Shown piece by piece: positions 24,370 to 34,492 of a stretch of 64,000 bases of DNA. The notes under the pieces are model-generated. The model was not told the DNA's origin. It ran no database searches and saw only the letters and a program-made list of their open reading frames with translations. Source of the DNA: Hufsiella ginkgonis (GTDB taxonomy: Bacteria; Bacteroidota; Bacteroidia; Sphingobacteriales; Sphingobacteriaceae); contig NZ_WVHS01000002.1 of assembly GCF_009834915.1 (NCBI RefSeq), forward strand, positions 1,116,001 through 1,180,000, given 5' to 3'. A program made the translations under genes and the position numbers. How positions within the stretch are numbered: the first letter of the stretch is position 1; each line of letters begins with the position of its first letter.

Positions 24370-26246
24370 GGGAGCTTGTCTAAGGCAGGAACGTTAAGTT
24401 CATAGCCTGTATATCCTTTGTTCTGGTTGATACGTCCGTTGGTATTGAACCGCTGGGCGCTTGCCGGAACCGGCCATAATACGTGGTACGGTGCGATCTG
24501 GAATCTCACGCCACTCACGGTAGGAACCTTATCCCGGTAGAATTCGTTCTTTTCAATAATGCGATCGTACATATAGTTGTTGTCTGAGAACGTAGCAAGC
24601 GAATAGGTTTTACCGTTCGGAGCCGTTTTACCGGTCGATGCAAAGATGTAAGCAATACGGGTCAGCTCGCTTTTGCGGGGCTCTTCGTAATAAAGCTCGC
24701 GTGCACGCTCATCGAGAATAGTGCTGATATTAACTTTCGAGGCATCGGTCAGCGGCGCAGCGTTTGCGCGTGTCCGGACCTGGTTGATATCCGCCATGGC
24801 CAAAGCCAGCTCGCCTTTCCAGACGTAGGCTTCCGCACGCAGCAGGTAGGTTTCCGCTAAACGGAACACATACCAGTCAGTATTGGTACCTCTTGGCGGC
24901 GACCACCATTTATCTACCGCCAACGCGTTGGTGGAGTTGATAAAGGTTTTGTAATGCGGCCATCCGAACCAGTGACGGATCGTATCGAGCGATTTGTTGG
25001 TAAACATGTTATTTACCGTAGTCGAATTGTATTGCACCAACGGTTGCCCGTAAAGTGCCTTTTCAGTTGGATTGGTAGAGGTTTTGAGCGCCGGGTTGTT
25101 GTATACCAGGTCTGTCATATCCATCCACATGCCTTTCGCATGGCGATAATCGGTATTGTCTGTCCAGATATATTTAGTGGCATAAGGCGTACCGCGGTAG
25201 CGTCCGATGCCGCGGCCATACATCAGTGTAAGCGGGATCTCGGCGGTTACCGCATCGGTGATGGCCTGGTTAGCGCCGGACGGCGTTCTGAGTAAGTTCA
25301 GGTGCCACATCGGTACGCAGTTACGCATTACCTGCGAGCCGCTTCCGGTCGAACTGCTCACAAATGCCTCCCGGTCGATCACCAGGTAAAGAGTTTCCTT
25401 GTTAGCTGCGATGGCTTTGTTATCCATACGGTGAAGGTCCCATATCACGTTCTTTGAAGCATCGCCGGCCGTACTGCCGAAACGTGTACGCATCAGTGAA
25501 TAGGTAGTTCCGCCGATCACGCTGCTGGCGGAAGCGATCGCATCGTCAAATTTGCCCAATGCCAGGTTCACTTTAGTGAGGAGGTGGCTGATCGCTCCTT
25601 TGGTTACTTCACCCCTGTTGGCTACGTCAGTTACGTTTGCCTGCGCAAACTCGAGGTCTGCTTTCATTTTGGTGAGGATCACCTCACGTTTAGTGGAATA
25701 AAAGTCGTCTTTCGGCGCATCCAGGTCGCTTAACAGCAGCGGCACATCGCCGAACTGGTGTACTAACCGGTAGTAAAAATACGCGCGGAAGAAATAAGCC
25801 GACCCCAGGATGGAGTTTTTCTCCGCTGCGTTGGCATAGGTTGGCACGTCGATATTAGAGATCACCGTATTGGCCTGGCGTATGCCCCTAAAAAAGTTCG
25901 TCCAGTAGTAACCGATGCGGTTATAATCCGGGTTATCCAGCTCTGCTTCGGGAGTCACGCGGCTGATCATATCCTGGGCCTGTGTAGATTTATCGGTGGT
26001 ACCGTCAACCGCCACATCAGAAAAGATAGATTCGGTAACAATTGGCGCCATATCTCCGAAGAATTCGCCGCGGGTAGTTAAACCGGCGCCGGCGAGGGCG
26101 GCTTTCATCGCGGCAGGGGTAGTTAGCGACGCCGCAGGCTCGTATTTCGAAAGCGCGTTGTTGTCTAAATAGTCTTTTTTACACGCGTTCGCCGACAGCA
26201 GTACCGCCACGGAACTCATGATAATTAATTTATGATTGATCTTCAT
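24366..26246 (-). CDS. SusD/RagB-family nutrient-binding lipoprotein
   Basis: A 626-residue lipoprotein with signal peptide and lipobox ending in Cys22 (LLSANAC), so it is surface-exposed on the outer membrane. The N-terminal SusD-like region has KKDYLDNNALSKYEP, the conserved YYWTNFFRGIRQANTVI and SAYFFRAYFYYRLVHQFGDVPLL, which form the TPR-like helices. The C-terminal RagB region has RLAETYLLRAEAYVWKG, DINQVRTRA and ILDERARELYYEEPRKSELTR, ending GYTGYELNVPALDKLP. It binds oligosaccharide or another substrate and closes the top of the SusC barrel. It follows susC by 12 bases. The substrate is unknown. Confidence 0.96.
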   Translation of the reverse strand: MKINHKLIIMSSVAVLLSANACKKDYLDNNALSKYEPAASLTTPAAMKAALAGAGLTTRGEFFGDMAPIVTESIFSDVAVDGTTDKSTQAQDMISRVTPEAELDNPDYNRIGYYWTNFFRGIRQANTVISNIDVPTYANAAEKNSILGSAYFFRAYFYYRLVHQFGDVPLLLSDLDAPKDDFYSTKREVILTKMKADLEFAQANVTDVANRGEVTKGAISHLLTKVNLALGKFDDAIASASSVIGGTTYSLMRTRFGSTAGDASKNVIWDLHRMDNKAIAANKETLYLVIDREAFVSSSTGSGSQVMRNCVPMWHLNLLRTPSGANQAITDAVTAEIPLTLMYGRGIGRYRGTPYATKYIWTDNTDYRHAKGMWMDMTDLVYNNPALKTSTNPTEKALYGQPLVQYNSTTVNNMFTNKSLDTIRHWFGWPHYKTFINSTNALAVDKWWSPPRGTNTDWYVFRLAETYLLRAEAYVWKGELALAMADINQVRTRANAAPLTDASKVNISTILDERARELYYEEPRKSELTRIAYIFASTGKTAPNGKTYSLATFSDNNYMYDRIIEKNEFYRDKVPTVSGVRFQIAPYHVLWPVPASAQRFNTNGRINQNKGYTGYELNVPALDKLP

Positions 26247-26258
26247 GTCTGTTCAGTT

Positions 26259-29200
26259 TTACAATGAAACATTTAAGCCAAGCGTGTAATACCTTGGGGT
26301 CGGGCCGCCGTTCTGCGGATCCCAATATTTCCAGTCAGGAGCGTACACGCCTGCATTCGCTACGTTTACGTACAGCTTCGCGTTCTGGATCTTAGCCCTG
26401 GTAAGCAGCATTTTAGGGATACTGTAAGAAAGCGCAACCGTATTCAGCCTGATGAACGAGCTTTTTGCGTACACGTTAAAGCTTGTTCCGCTGAATGCTG
26501 AATTGATGCGCGCATAATCGTTGATCGGGTTCTCAGGCGTCCAGTAAGGAACCGCGTAAGAGTTGGTCCTGAAATAACCTACCCCACCGATGTTGTTCTT
26601 GCGGAGGTTATCTGTAGCATACTGGCCCCAGCTGGAAACCAACTGGAACGAGAAGTCGAAGTTTTTGTAGATGTTAAACTCGTTGCGCATCGACCAGTTG
26701 AAGCGTGGGTTACTGTAACCGAGGTACTGCTTATCGGCATCGGTGTACAAATAGTCTCCGTTTACGTCCTCAAGCTTAAAGTCACCCGCCTTGATGCCCG
26801 CTTTGGTGTACTTGGCTGCTTCGGTAAGCTCATCCGCCTGCCATACGCCAAGGATCTTGTAGTCCCAGATCACGTCGATGTCTTTACCGATGAACCAGCC
26901 GTTGCCAAGATCATTGGCAGGTGTCGCCAGCTTGTCGATCTTGTTGCGGTTCAGGAAGAAATTTACACTGGTGTTCCAGCTAAAGTTCTTGGTAGACATA
27001 TTCTTGCTGGTTACGCTGGCCTCAAAACCGCGGTTACTTACCTGTGCCAGGTTCGATGTTACGTTAGAGTAACCGGTGATGTTAGGCAATGTCTGGCTGA
27101 TCAGCAGGTCGGTGGTTTTTTTGTCGTAACCATCAAAGGTGGCGGTGAACCGGTTATTAAGGAACGCCAGGTCGAGCCCGAAGTTGAGGGAAGCTGTCTT
27201 CTCCCACTTCAGACCGCTGTTCCCGATCCTGTTGTTTACCGACACGGTGTTGATCTCGCTTGCCGAACCGCTGCTGTTCACCAGCTGGTATTTACCCACG
27301 TCGAGCTGTGATAACGCCACATACGGGTCGATGGTGCCTGAACTGCGCACCTCGCGGTTACCGTTGATACCGTATGATAGGCGGATCTTACCGTAGTTAA
27401 GCACGTTACCGATCGATTTCAGGAAGGGCTCCTCGGTGAAGGTCCATGCCAGTGCGCCGGCGGGGAATGTAGCACGCTTGTTTTGCGCACCAAACCCGGA
27501 GTATCCGTCCCTGCGAACAGAAAGGGTCAGGCTGTAGCGTGACATCAGCGAATAATTCAAACGGGCCATCAGGGCGTCGCCGGTATAGATCCGGTCGTCG
27601 CTGCTTACGGTTGGCGTGGTTCCGCTGGCCAGGTTATGGTAACCGAGAATGTCACTTGGCACAAACCCGGTGTTGGATGCAATGGTATACCAGGTTTGGT
27701 ATTTCTCTGCGTTCGCCAGCAAGGTAACATCTACGTTATGGATGTTCGCAAAGGTTTTGTTCCATTTTAACAGGTTATCTATCTGCCAGTTGTAACGGGT
27801 TTCGGTAGCACGTGACGCGGTGCCGCCCGGTGTGGTAACTTCCGGATTGAGTGAAGAGCCGGCGTTAAACGTGCGATAGCTGTCATAGCCAGGACTGAAG
27901 TTCAGTGAGTAAGTGATGCCGAAAGGTAGTGCCGCTTTCGCGTAAAGACTTCCGAATACGGTACCCTGTTTTTGTAACCTCGAGTTATAGGTAGTGGCAA
28001 GGAACGGGTTCCTGGCGTTCAAGCCGTTGTCGTCTGTCGGGATCCTTCTTATCGTTCCGTTGGCATTGTAGAAATCGCCGTAAGGCGAGAGGTTCACCAA
28101 CTGGCCCCAATCTGCTTCGATAGCGCCTTCATTCCGGTTAGCGAACTGCAGGTTCATCCCTACAGTGAGGAATTTCGCAGCCTTACCTTCCAGGTTCACT
28201 CTCGAACGGAACGAGCTGAAATCGCCGCCTTCGATCAGGTTTTCATTTTTTTGGTAGCCGAGCGACATATAATAGGTCACGTCTTCTTTGCGGCCGGATA
28301 AGCTGGCTGTATGGTCCTGGCGTTTGCCATCGCGAAAGAGCAGGTCATACCAATCTGTTGTCTTACCGGCGAGATAATTGGCTTTTTCGTTATCCACGAG
28401 GCCGAGGCGGGTCAACCAGAGATCGGTGGGGTTAGTGGTGGTTTGCCCGTTCAGCCACTGTGTAAGGGTAACTCCGGCAGGCAGGTTGTTGGGATCGAGG
28501 TAAATGTACGCCGGGGTGGTTCCGCCGCTGCGGGCCACGTCGCCGCGCCATTTCAAAAAGCCCGGGCCGTCATATACGTTCTGGTTTACCGACATCGTCG
28601 CCAGACCAACATTCGAATTCAGGCTGATCTGCGCTGCGCCTGCCCTGCCTTTTTTTGTGGTGATGGCTACCACACCGGTAGCCGCTTTTGCGCCGTAAAC
28701 TGCAAGAGAGCTCGCATCCTTTAATACGTCTACGGTTTCGATGTCGTTCGGGTTAATGTCAGACAACTGCCCGATGTAGATCACACCGTCCAATACGATG
28801 AGCGGGGAAGTGCTCGCGCTCAGGGTAGTTTTGCCACGTACCAGGAGGTCGCCGCCGCCTTTTGCCGAACTGTTATAGCTGACATTCAAACCGGCGATGT
28901 TACCGCGAAGGATATCTGCCACACTTTGTGGATTTTCGTTTTCGAGCTGCGTGGCACGTACGCTTGAAACCGCCCCGGTCACGTCCTTCTTTTGGGCAGT
29001 ACCGTAGCCGATCACTACCACTTCCTGTAATTGGGTCTTATCATCCACCAGTATAAAATCAACCGTCGAACGGCCGCTTACCGGCTGTTCCTGTGTTACA
29101 TAACTAATGCTGCTGGCTACCAGCACCGCGTCTGAAGGGGCGGAAATGGAATACGTTCCGTTAATGCCGGTCGAAACACCCGTGGTAGATCCCTTTACCC

Positions 29201-29327
29201 TGATGGTTACACCCAGCAGCACCTCGCCCTTACTGTCTTTCACCGTACCGGTAACCGTTTGCTGGGCCACAGCAAGGGAAATGGCAGAAAACAAGCACGC
29301 AATAAGAAGAGTAATTTGTTTTTTCAT
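26259..29327 (-). CDS. SusC/RagA-family TonB-linked outer-membrane transporter
   Basis: A 1022-residue TonB-dependent transporter. ATG at 29327 gives a proper signal peptide (MKKQITLLIACLFSAISLAVAQ); the upstream ATG only adds 18 non-hydrophobic residues. After it come a carboxypeptidase-regulatory-like beta-sandwich (~24-100), the plug domain starting VVIGYGTAQKKDVTGAVSSV with the SusC hallmark VLKDASSLAVYGAKAATGVV, and a 22-strand barrel ending RYYTLGLNVSL. It imports the ligand held by SusD into the periplasm using TonB energy. The usual N-terminal secretin-TonB extension that talks to an anti-sigma factor is absent, which agrees with the lack of an ECF/anti-sigma pair here. Confidence 0.96.
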   Translation of the reverse strand: MKKQITLLIACLFSAISLAVAQQTVTGTVKDSKGEVLLGVTIRVKGSTTGVSTGINGTYSISAPSDAVLVASSISYVTQEQPVSGRSTVDFILVDDKTQLQEVVVIGYGTAQKKDVTGAVSSVRATQLENENPQSVADILRGNIAGLNVSYNSSAKGGGDLLVRGKTTLSASTSPLIVLDGVIYIGQLSDINPNDIETVDVLKDASSLAVYGAKAATGVVAITTKKGRAGAAQISLNSNVGLATMSVNQNVYDGPGFLKWRGDVARSGGTTPAYIYLDPNNLPAGVTLTQWLNGQTTTNPTDLWLTRLGLVDNEKANYLAGKTTDWYDLLFRDGKRQDHTASLSGRKEDVTYYMSLGYQKNENLIEGGDFSSFRSRVNLEGKAAKFLTVGMNLQFANRNEGAIEADWGQLVNLSPYGDFYNANGTIRRIPTDDNGLNARNPFLATTYNSRLQKQGTVFGSLYAKAALPFGITYSLNFSPGYDSYRTFNAGSSLNPEVTTPGGTASRATETRYNWQIDNLLKWNKTFANIHNVDVTLLANAEKYQTWYTIASNTGFVPSDILGYHNLASGTTPTVSSDDRIYTGDALMARLNYSLMSRYSLTLSVRRDGYSGFGAQNKRATFPAGALAWTFTEEPFLKSIGNVLNYGKIRLSYGINGNREVRSSGTIDPYVALSQLDVGKYQLVNSSGSASEINTVSVNNRIGNSGLKWEKTASLNFGLDLAFLNNRFTATFDGYDKKTTDLLISQTLPNITGYSNVTSNLAQVSNRGFEASVTSKNMSTKNFSWNTSVNFFLNRNKIDKLATPANDLGNGWFIGKDIDVIWDYKILGVWQADELTEAAKYTKAGIKAGDFKLEDVNGDYLYTDADKQYLGYSNPRFNWSMRNEFNIYKNFDFSFQLVSSWGQYATDNLRKNNIGGVGYFRTNSYAVPYWTPENPINDYARINSAFSGTSFNVYAKSSFIRLNTVALSYSIPKMLLTRAKIQNAKLYVNVANAGVYAPDWKYWDPQNGGPTPRYYTLGLNVSL

Positions 29328-29756
29328 ACGAATTATTTGGTTAGTTAATTGATTTGGTGGGCTAAATTTAAAGGTGTTCAAGTTTAAAAAGCAAATAAAA
29401 AAACTCGTGACGTACTGATAATTAGGACGTTACAAATATTTTAATACGCTTCAGTCGCAAGCGGGACGTTCCTGCATTTTCGGAGGGAAATGAGCTGCAG
29501 AACAAAAAAATCACCAGATAACACTACATAATCACCACACTACTTGTGCCCCGCCGGTTACAACTAGTTAAAATTGATGAGGTTACTTGATATTGTACCA
29601 AGCAAAATTAAATCTGGTATCGTGATATAAATCTGAGCAGATCGTACGGCAATCCGATAGCTCTCGCTATGGATGATACGGTTCATGAGCATTAAAAAAA
29701 TTATCCACAAATGCCGTGCAGAACAGCATAGATCAGGATGGATGGGGATTCAGCGG
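29328..29756. other. SusC upstream region
   Basis: 429 bases between the 7TM receptor gene and susC, both on the minus strand. The part next to susC holds the 15-base CTAACCAAA leader. The rest is AT-rich and has no good coding frame. I looked for the TAnnTTTG promoter element on the minus strand and found only imperfect matches, so the susC promoter is not placed. Confidence 0.5.
29336..29350 (-). promoter_or_regulatory. CTAACCAAA-type translation leader of susC
   Basis: Minus-strand AATTAACTAACCAAA ends 8 bases before the susC ATG and is identical over 15 bases to the leader of the esterase gene (22121-22135). Its proximity to the start favours a role in translation initiation. Confidence 0.5.
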
Positions 29757-31682
29757 TTATTGGGGGACCGTTTCGAACAGGATCTTACTCCACCCGGAAT
29801 TACCGCTCCCTTTAAGCGCCCGTTTTCGGGAATCCAGCACCTTTTTTACGCGGCTGGCATATACCCAGCAGGTACTTTGCCTGATACCCAGCTTTTCTGA
29901 CAGCTTATGCGACGAGATAGTGCCCTTACTGGTGTACATGAGGTACACGAGGTAAAACGCCTTATTGATAGGGATGCGGTTGTTTTCGAAAATGGTATTA
30001 TGGAGCACCGATTCCTCGTAGGCGCATTTAGTACAACGGCGATTATGCGGGATCCGGCCATTGCAAAACGTTTGGTTACCGCAGCGGACACAGGAATAAC
30101 CCTTCTCCCACTTCAGATCCGCCAGGAATTTATAACAGGAATCCCTGTCCGGATATTTCTGGCTAAACTCATCGAATTCCATGTCTGTAGACAGCACACG
30201 TGCATCCGTTACCTTCTCGATATTGGTTTTAAGCGTGATGTTGTCGTTCTCCAGCAGCACGTTCATCCGCGAGATCTCTTCCGCCTGCCGCTGCAGTATA
30301 AGATTGATGGAGATCAGCTCGGCATTCTGGTCCTCTATGATCTGGGACTTCTCGAACACCTCACGGGATTTCTCGACCACCTCTCTCGTCCTCTTTAGTA
30401 CCTGTGCCTCTAATTCCTTGTTAATGGAATCTTTCAGGCGGGCATTTACTTCCATCTGGCTGATGATCTTCTTCTGGGCTTTGTCCTTCTTCTTTTTCAG
30501 GAGACGAACCTGGTCGCCAATGGCAAAAGAGAGCAATACCATTTCGAGGACAAAACAAAAGCTCAGGCTGTAATAAAGAATGTAACCGGGAATAAACCGA
30601 CTGTAACCCAACACGTTAAGCACCTTCATAGTGAATCCCACGAACAGGAACCCGTAAGCCATCACAAAAAACCGTGCGGGCCGGTAACCGCTGCGCCAGA
30701 TCCACATCCCCGTAAAAAAGGCAAGAGTGAGCGGCACAAATTCGATGAACTTATAAATGAACCACTCCGGCTTATAAAACAGGCTTACCAGGAAAAAGGC
30801 GGTCCGCAGCACAATTACCACCTTAAAGACCTTATGTATTAACGGTGCTTTTGATTTTACGTGCAGCAGCTCGTTGGTAAAAACCAGGGAAAAGATGCTG
30901 ATCATGTAAAGTGCGATCCCATAGGCGTAATGATTCCATTTCGGGAAATCCGACCAGATGTATTGAAAAGCAATCCCATCAGCCGAAAGCTCATACAGGC
31001 CGATACTAAGAATATATAACACATAGAAAAGATACTGCCGCCTTCGCACTGCCATGAACATCAGCAGGTTATGAAAACTAAATATCAGGATCATCCCGTA
31101 AAACAGTCCGTAGGTAAAATACTCGGTGAGTCCGTATTTAATAAAGCGGCCCATGGTCCTGAACACCACGATCACGTTCACCGGCTGCGCAGATTTCACG
31201 CGGAAATAATACAGCCGCTCGCCGCTGGCATTCTTCGGGATCAGGAACTCGAAATTTTTATGCTCAAACATGCGCTCGGTAAAGTGCAGCCTGGCCCCGG
31301 CTACGCTTTTAAGGTATTTGCCTCCTGGTCCGGGTACGTAAGCTTCGATCGCATCTGTGGTCTGGTCGTAAAACTCAAACAGGGAATTACCCGCCAGCCC
31401 TTCAGGGAGTTTCACTTTAATACGATACCAATAGGCCGAAGCCTGGTGATAGTTCTTTGGATAATAATCCTTATTAGTGGTGAAACGATTTTCGAAAGCC
31501 GCGGACGAAACCTGTTCGAAAGTCAGCTTTCCCGAGGGATCTTCCAATCCTGCGAGATCTGACGTGTTAAAGATATATTCATCTGTTTTCTCACCAATGG
31601 TGATGGTTTTTTGGGCAAATGAAGGCAGAACACCAAAACACAGGAACAGGAAAACCAATCGGTTCAGCAAGCTTATCGTCAT
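29757..31682 (-). CDS. 7TMR-DISM receptor with coiled coil and C-terminal IS1595-transposase-like zinc ribbon and HTH
   Basis: A 641-residue protein. Order: signal peptide (1-24), periplasmic 7TMR-DISM extracellular beta domain (~30-175), seven membrane helices (~185-385), a Lys/Glu/Gln-rich coiled coil (~390-505), then a zinc ribbon CVRC(531-534)...CTKC(550-553) and TIFENNRIPINKAFYL followed by a helix-turn-helix (KGTISSHKLSEKLGIRQST). This tail matches the N-terminal DNA-binding part of IS1595/ISXO2-type transposases; no DDE catalytic domain follows. So the protein may be a membrane receptor that binds DNA directly. It is encoded 430 bases upstream of susC on the same strand and is the natural candidate for regulator of that locus (inference). 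Confidence 0.8.
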   Translation of the reverse strand: MTISLLNRLVFLFLCFGVLPSFAQKTITIGEKTDEYIFNTSDLAGLEDPSGKLTFEQVSSAAFENRFTTNKDYYPKNYHQASAYWYRIKVKLPEGLAGNSLFEFYDQTTDAIEAYVPGPGGKYLKSVAGARLHFTERMFEHKNFEFLIPKNASGERLYYFRVKSAQPVNVIVVFRTMGRFIKYGLTEYFTYGLFYGMILIFSFHNLLMFMAVRRRQYLFYVLYILSIGLYELSADGIAFQYIWSDFPKWNHYAYGIALYMISIFSLVFTNELLHVKSKAPLIHKVFKVVIVLRTAFFLVSLFYKPEWFIYKFIEFVPLTLAFFTGMWIWRSGYRPARFFVMAYGFLFVGFTMKVLNVLGYSRFIPGYILYYSLSFCFVLEMVLLSFAIGDQVRLLKKKKDKAQKKIISQMEVNARLKDSINKELEAQVLKRTREVVEKSREVFEKSQIIEDQNAELISINLILQRQAEEISRMNVLLENDNITLKTNIEKVTDARVLSTDMEFDEFSQKYPDRDSCYKFLADLKWEKGYSCVRCGNQTFCNGRIPHNRRCTKCAYEESVLHNTIFENNRIPINKAFYLVYLMYTSKGTISSHKLSEKLGIRQSTCWVYASRVKKVLDSRKRALKGSGNSGWSKILFETVPQ

Positions 31683-31889
31683 AGGGAATATAGATAATTG
31701 GTTACTGCCGAAGGTAAAAACAAATGGCGCCTGCTACAAATATCTTGCGGGTTAATTACGGAAACGTTTGCGGACTAAGCGTATCAAACACGTTCAGAAG
31801 CCATTTATCACTAGCTTCTTGAATGATTTGCCGCTATCGTTTGCACCAGCCCGCGTGAAACTTATCTTTGACCGTTCAATCCGTTAAAA

Positions 31890-34376
31890 TTGACTTTTAA
31901 TCCTTATAGCACCCCGCTTCCCGTTAAGGAGATCCTGCAGACTGTGGGCGATCACCTTGCAGCCAACCCGACGCTGATCGTAAGCGCACCGCCTGGCGCC
32001 GGGAAAAGCACGCTCCTGCCGCTGGCGCTGCTTGACCTGCCCTGGCTTGGCAACAAGAAGATCATCATGCTTGAGCCACGGCGGCTCGCCGCCAGCACTA
32101 TTGCCAGCCGTATGGCTTCCTTACTGGGCGAGCCCGTTGGCAAGACCGCAGGCTACCGAGTCCGTTTTGAAAATAAGGTAAGCCCCCAAACGCGCATAGA
32201 GGTAGTAACCGAGGGCATCCTTACGCGCATGCTCCAGCACGACAATGCCCTCGAAGACGTAGGCCTCGTAATATTTGACGAGTTCCACGAGCGCAGCATC
32301 CATGCCGATGTTTCGCTCGCGCTTTGCAGGGAAACCCAGGAAGTATTGCGGCCCGATCTTCGCATCCTGATAATGTCGGCTACACTTGACATGACCCGGC
32401 TGTCCAGCCTGCTAAAGGCGCCCGTGGTAGAGAGCAAAGGAAAGATCTACCCGGTTGAGGTGATCTACACCGAAGATTGCGACCCGCAGCAGTTGCCTGA
32501 ACAGTGTGCCTCCGTAATTAACCGCGCCCTGCGCGAAAAAGAAGGCGATGTGCTCGCTTTCCTGCCGGGACAGGGCGAAATTACCCGTTGTGCCGACCTG
32601 CTGAAACGAAATGCGGCGTCCGCGCTGGTGTACCCGCTGTACGGTCAGCTGCCGGGCATAGAACAGCAGGCGGCTATCCTCCCCGATCCGCATGGGCGCC
32701 GCAAGATCGTGCTCGCCACCTCGATCGCCGAAACAAGCTTAACCATCGAGGGCGTTACCATTGTGGTAGACAGCGGTTATGGGCGCACGGCGCGCTTCGA
32801 CCCCAAATCAGGGCTGTCGGTACTAAAGACCGCCCTTATCTCCGTCGATTCCGCAGACCAGCGGGCAGGTCGTGCGGGCAGGCTTAGTCCAGGCGCCTGT
32901 TACCGCATGTGGAGCAAGGCCACCCAGGAACGTATGGCGCCGTTCCGCGTGCCCGAGATCATGGAGGCCGACCTCGCGCCCCTGGTGCTGGACCTGGCCG
33001 AAATGGGGATCTATGACGCTTCACGCCTCACGTGGCTTTCGCCGCCGCCCGCCAACGCGCTCACACGGGCGGTGGAAATTCTCACCCAACTGCAAACGCT
33101 AAAAAACGGCCGCATTACACCACATGGCCGGGAAGTTCAGCAACTGCCGCTTCACCCCAGGCTGGGAAACATGCTGATCATCGCCAAAGCGCGCCAGGTG
33201 CTGCACCTGGCCGCCGATCTCGCTGCCTTGCTGGAAGAGCGCGACCCGCTGGAAAAAACCGCCGGCATCGACCTCAATCTTCGCATCGAGGCTTTAAGGC
33301 GGCACCGCAGCGAGCAGCGCAAAGACCGGCGCATGGACGTCATTGAAAAGATCGCTTCCTCGTACCGCCGTCTTTTCCGGACGGAGGTAAACAACCAGGC
33401 AACAGATCCTTACGAAACCGGTCTCCTGCTCGCCTATGCCTACCCCGAAAGGATCGCTTCCGCAAAAGCCGGGCAACCCGGGCAGTTCCAGCTGGCAAAT
33501 GGCAAAAATGCGGCTACCTCCCGGGAGGATGAACTGGCAGAAGAAAGCTGGCTCGCTATTGCACAGGTAGACGACAGGAAAGGCCTGGGAAAGATCTTCC
33601 TGGCCGCCCCGCTGAACCCCGCAGACCTGCTGCCCATGGCCGCGCCTTCCGACAACATCAGCTGGAATACACGCAAAGGAGGCCTCATCGCCTCCCGGGA
33701 TCTGCGCATCGGCAGCCTGGTGATCCGGTCAGTTGCCTTACCAGCGCCGGCTGAAGCGCTCGTTACCGGGGTGATCTCGCAGGCGATACAAGACGAAGGC
33801 AGCGCCCTGCTCAACTTCACAGAAGAGCTGGAACAATGGCAAAGCCGGGTAAATGCGCTTCGCCTTTGGCGGCCCGACGAAGACTGGCCGGAGGTGAGCA
33901 CCCAGGCATTACTGTTACGAAATAAAGACTGGTTGTGGTCGTGGCTGCCACAGGTAAAGAAAGCTGAAGATCTCAAAAAGATCAATTTAACAGGAGCAGT
34001 ACAGCAGCTATTAAGTTATGAGCAACAACTGGCCCTGGAAAAACTGGCACCCGCATCCATACGCGTACCCAGCGGTTCAACGATTAAGCTGAGCTACCCA
34101 GCCCATGGCGAAGATCCCGTGCTGGCGGTCAGGTTGCAGGAAGTTTTCGGGATGATGGAAACGCCCCGCGTAAACAACGGTCAGAAAGCGATCGTGATGC
34201 ACCTGCTCTCCCCGGGATTTAAACCGGTACAGGTTACCACCGACCTCCGGAGCTTCTGGAAGAACACGTATTTCGAGGTGCGTAAAGAGCTGAAGCGCCG
34301 GTACCCGAAACACTCCTGGCCCGAGAATCCGCTGGTGGCCGAAGCAGTAAGCGGCGCCAGAAAGCGGCAACCGTAA
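31890..34376 (+). CDS. hrpB: ATP-dependent helicase HrpB (DEAH-box)
   Basis: An 828-residue superfamily 2 helicase of normal HrpB length. Motif I APPGAGKST (35-43), Ia LEPRRLAAS, motif II as DEFH in VIFDEFHERS, motif III MSATLD, then helicase C with VLATSIAETSLTIEGV and the arginine-rich motif VI SADQRAGRAGRLSPG. A helicase-associated helical region (~365-460) and the HrpB-specific C-terminal domain complete it. The role of HrpB in bacteria is not settled; it is an RNA-dependent-ATPase-like protein. The only suitable start is TTG at 31890, before PYSTPLPVKEILQT. The gene stands alone. Confidence 0.94.
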   Translation: MTFNPYSTPLPVKEILQTVGDHLAANPTLIVSAPPGAGKSTLLPLALLDLPWLGNKKIIMLEPRRLAASTIASRMASLLGEPVGKTAGYRVRFENKVSPQTRIEVVTEGILTRMLQHDNALEDVGLVIFDEFHERSIHADVSLALCRETQEVLRPDLRILIMSATLDMTRLSSLLKAPVVESKGKIYPVEVIYTEDCDPQQLPEQCASVINRALREKEGDVLAFLPGQGEITRCADLLKRNAASALVYPLYGQLPGIEQQAAILPDPHGRRKIVLATSIAETSLTIEGVTIVVDSGYGRTARFDPKSGLSVLKTALISVDSADQRAGRAGRLSPGACYRMWSKATQERMAPFRVPEIMEADLAPLVLDLAEMGIYDASRLTWLSPPPANALTRAVEILTQLQTLKNGRITPHGREVQQLPLHPRLGNMLIIAKARQVLHLAADLAALLEERDPLEKTAGIDLNLRIEALRRHRSEQRKDRRMDVIEKIASSYRRLFRTEVNNQATDPYETGLLLAYAYPERIASAKAGQPGQFQLANGKNAATSREDELAEESWLAIAQVDDRKGLGKIFLAAPLNPADLLPMAAPSDNISWNTRKGGLIASRDLRIGSLVIRSVALPAPAEALVTGVISQAIQDEGSALLNFTEELEQWQSRVNALRLWRPDEDWPEVSTQALLLRNKDWLWSWLPQVKKAEDLKKINLTGAVQQLLSYEQQLALEKLAPASIRVPSGSTIKLSYPAHGEDPVLAVRLQEVFGMMETPRVNNGQKAIVMHLLSPGFKPVQVTTDLRSFWKNTYFEVRKELKRRYPKHSWPENPLVAEAVSGARKRQP

Positions 34377-34492
34377 TTAACGAGTTTTCCTGCGATAGCG
34401 CACAATGAATACTGGTAACAACACCATGGCGCCCCCTAGCCCAACACCACGAAAAACGGTGAAACTGAAACGGAGCTTAGGTTATGCGCCCA

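Noticed and set aside
29328-29460. A susC promoter built on TTGCGAC and AATATTTG
   Set aside because: The -7 box has a mismatch at its first base and the spacing is 17, short of the usual 19-21.
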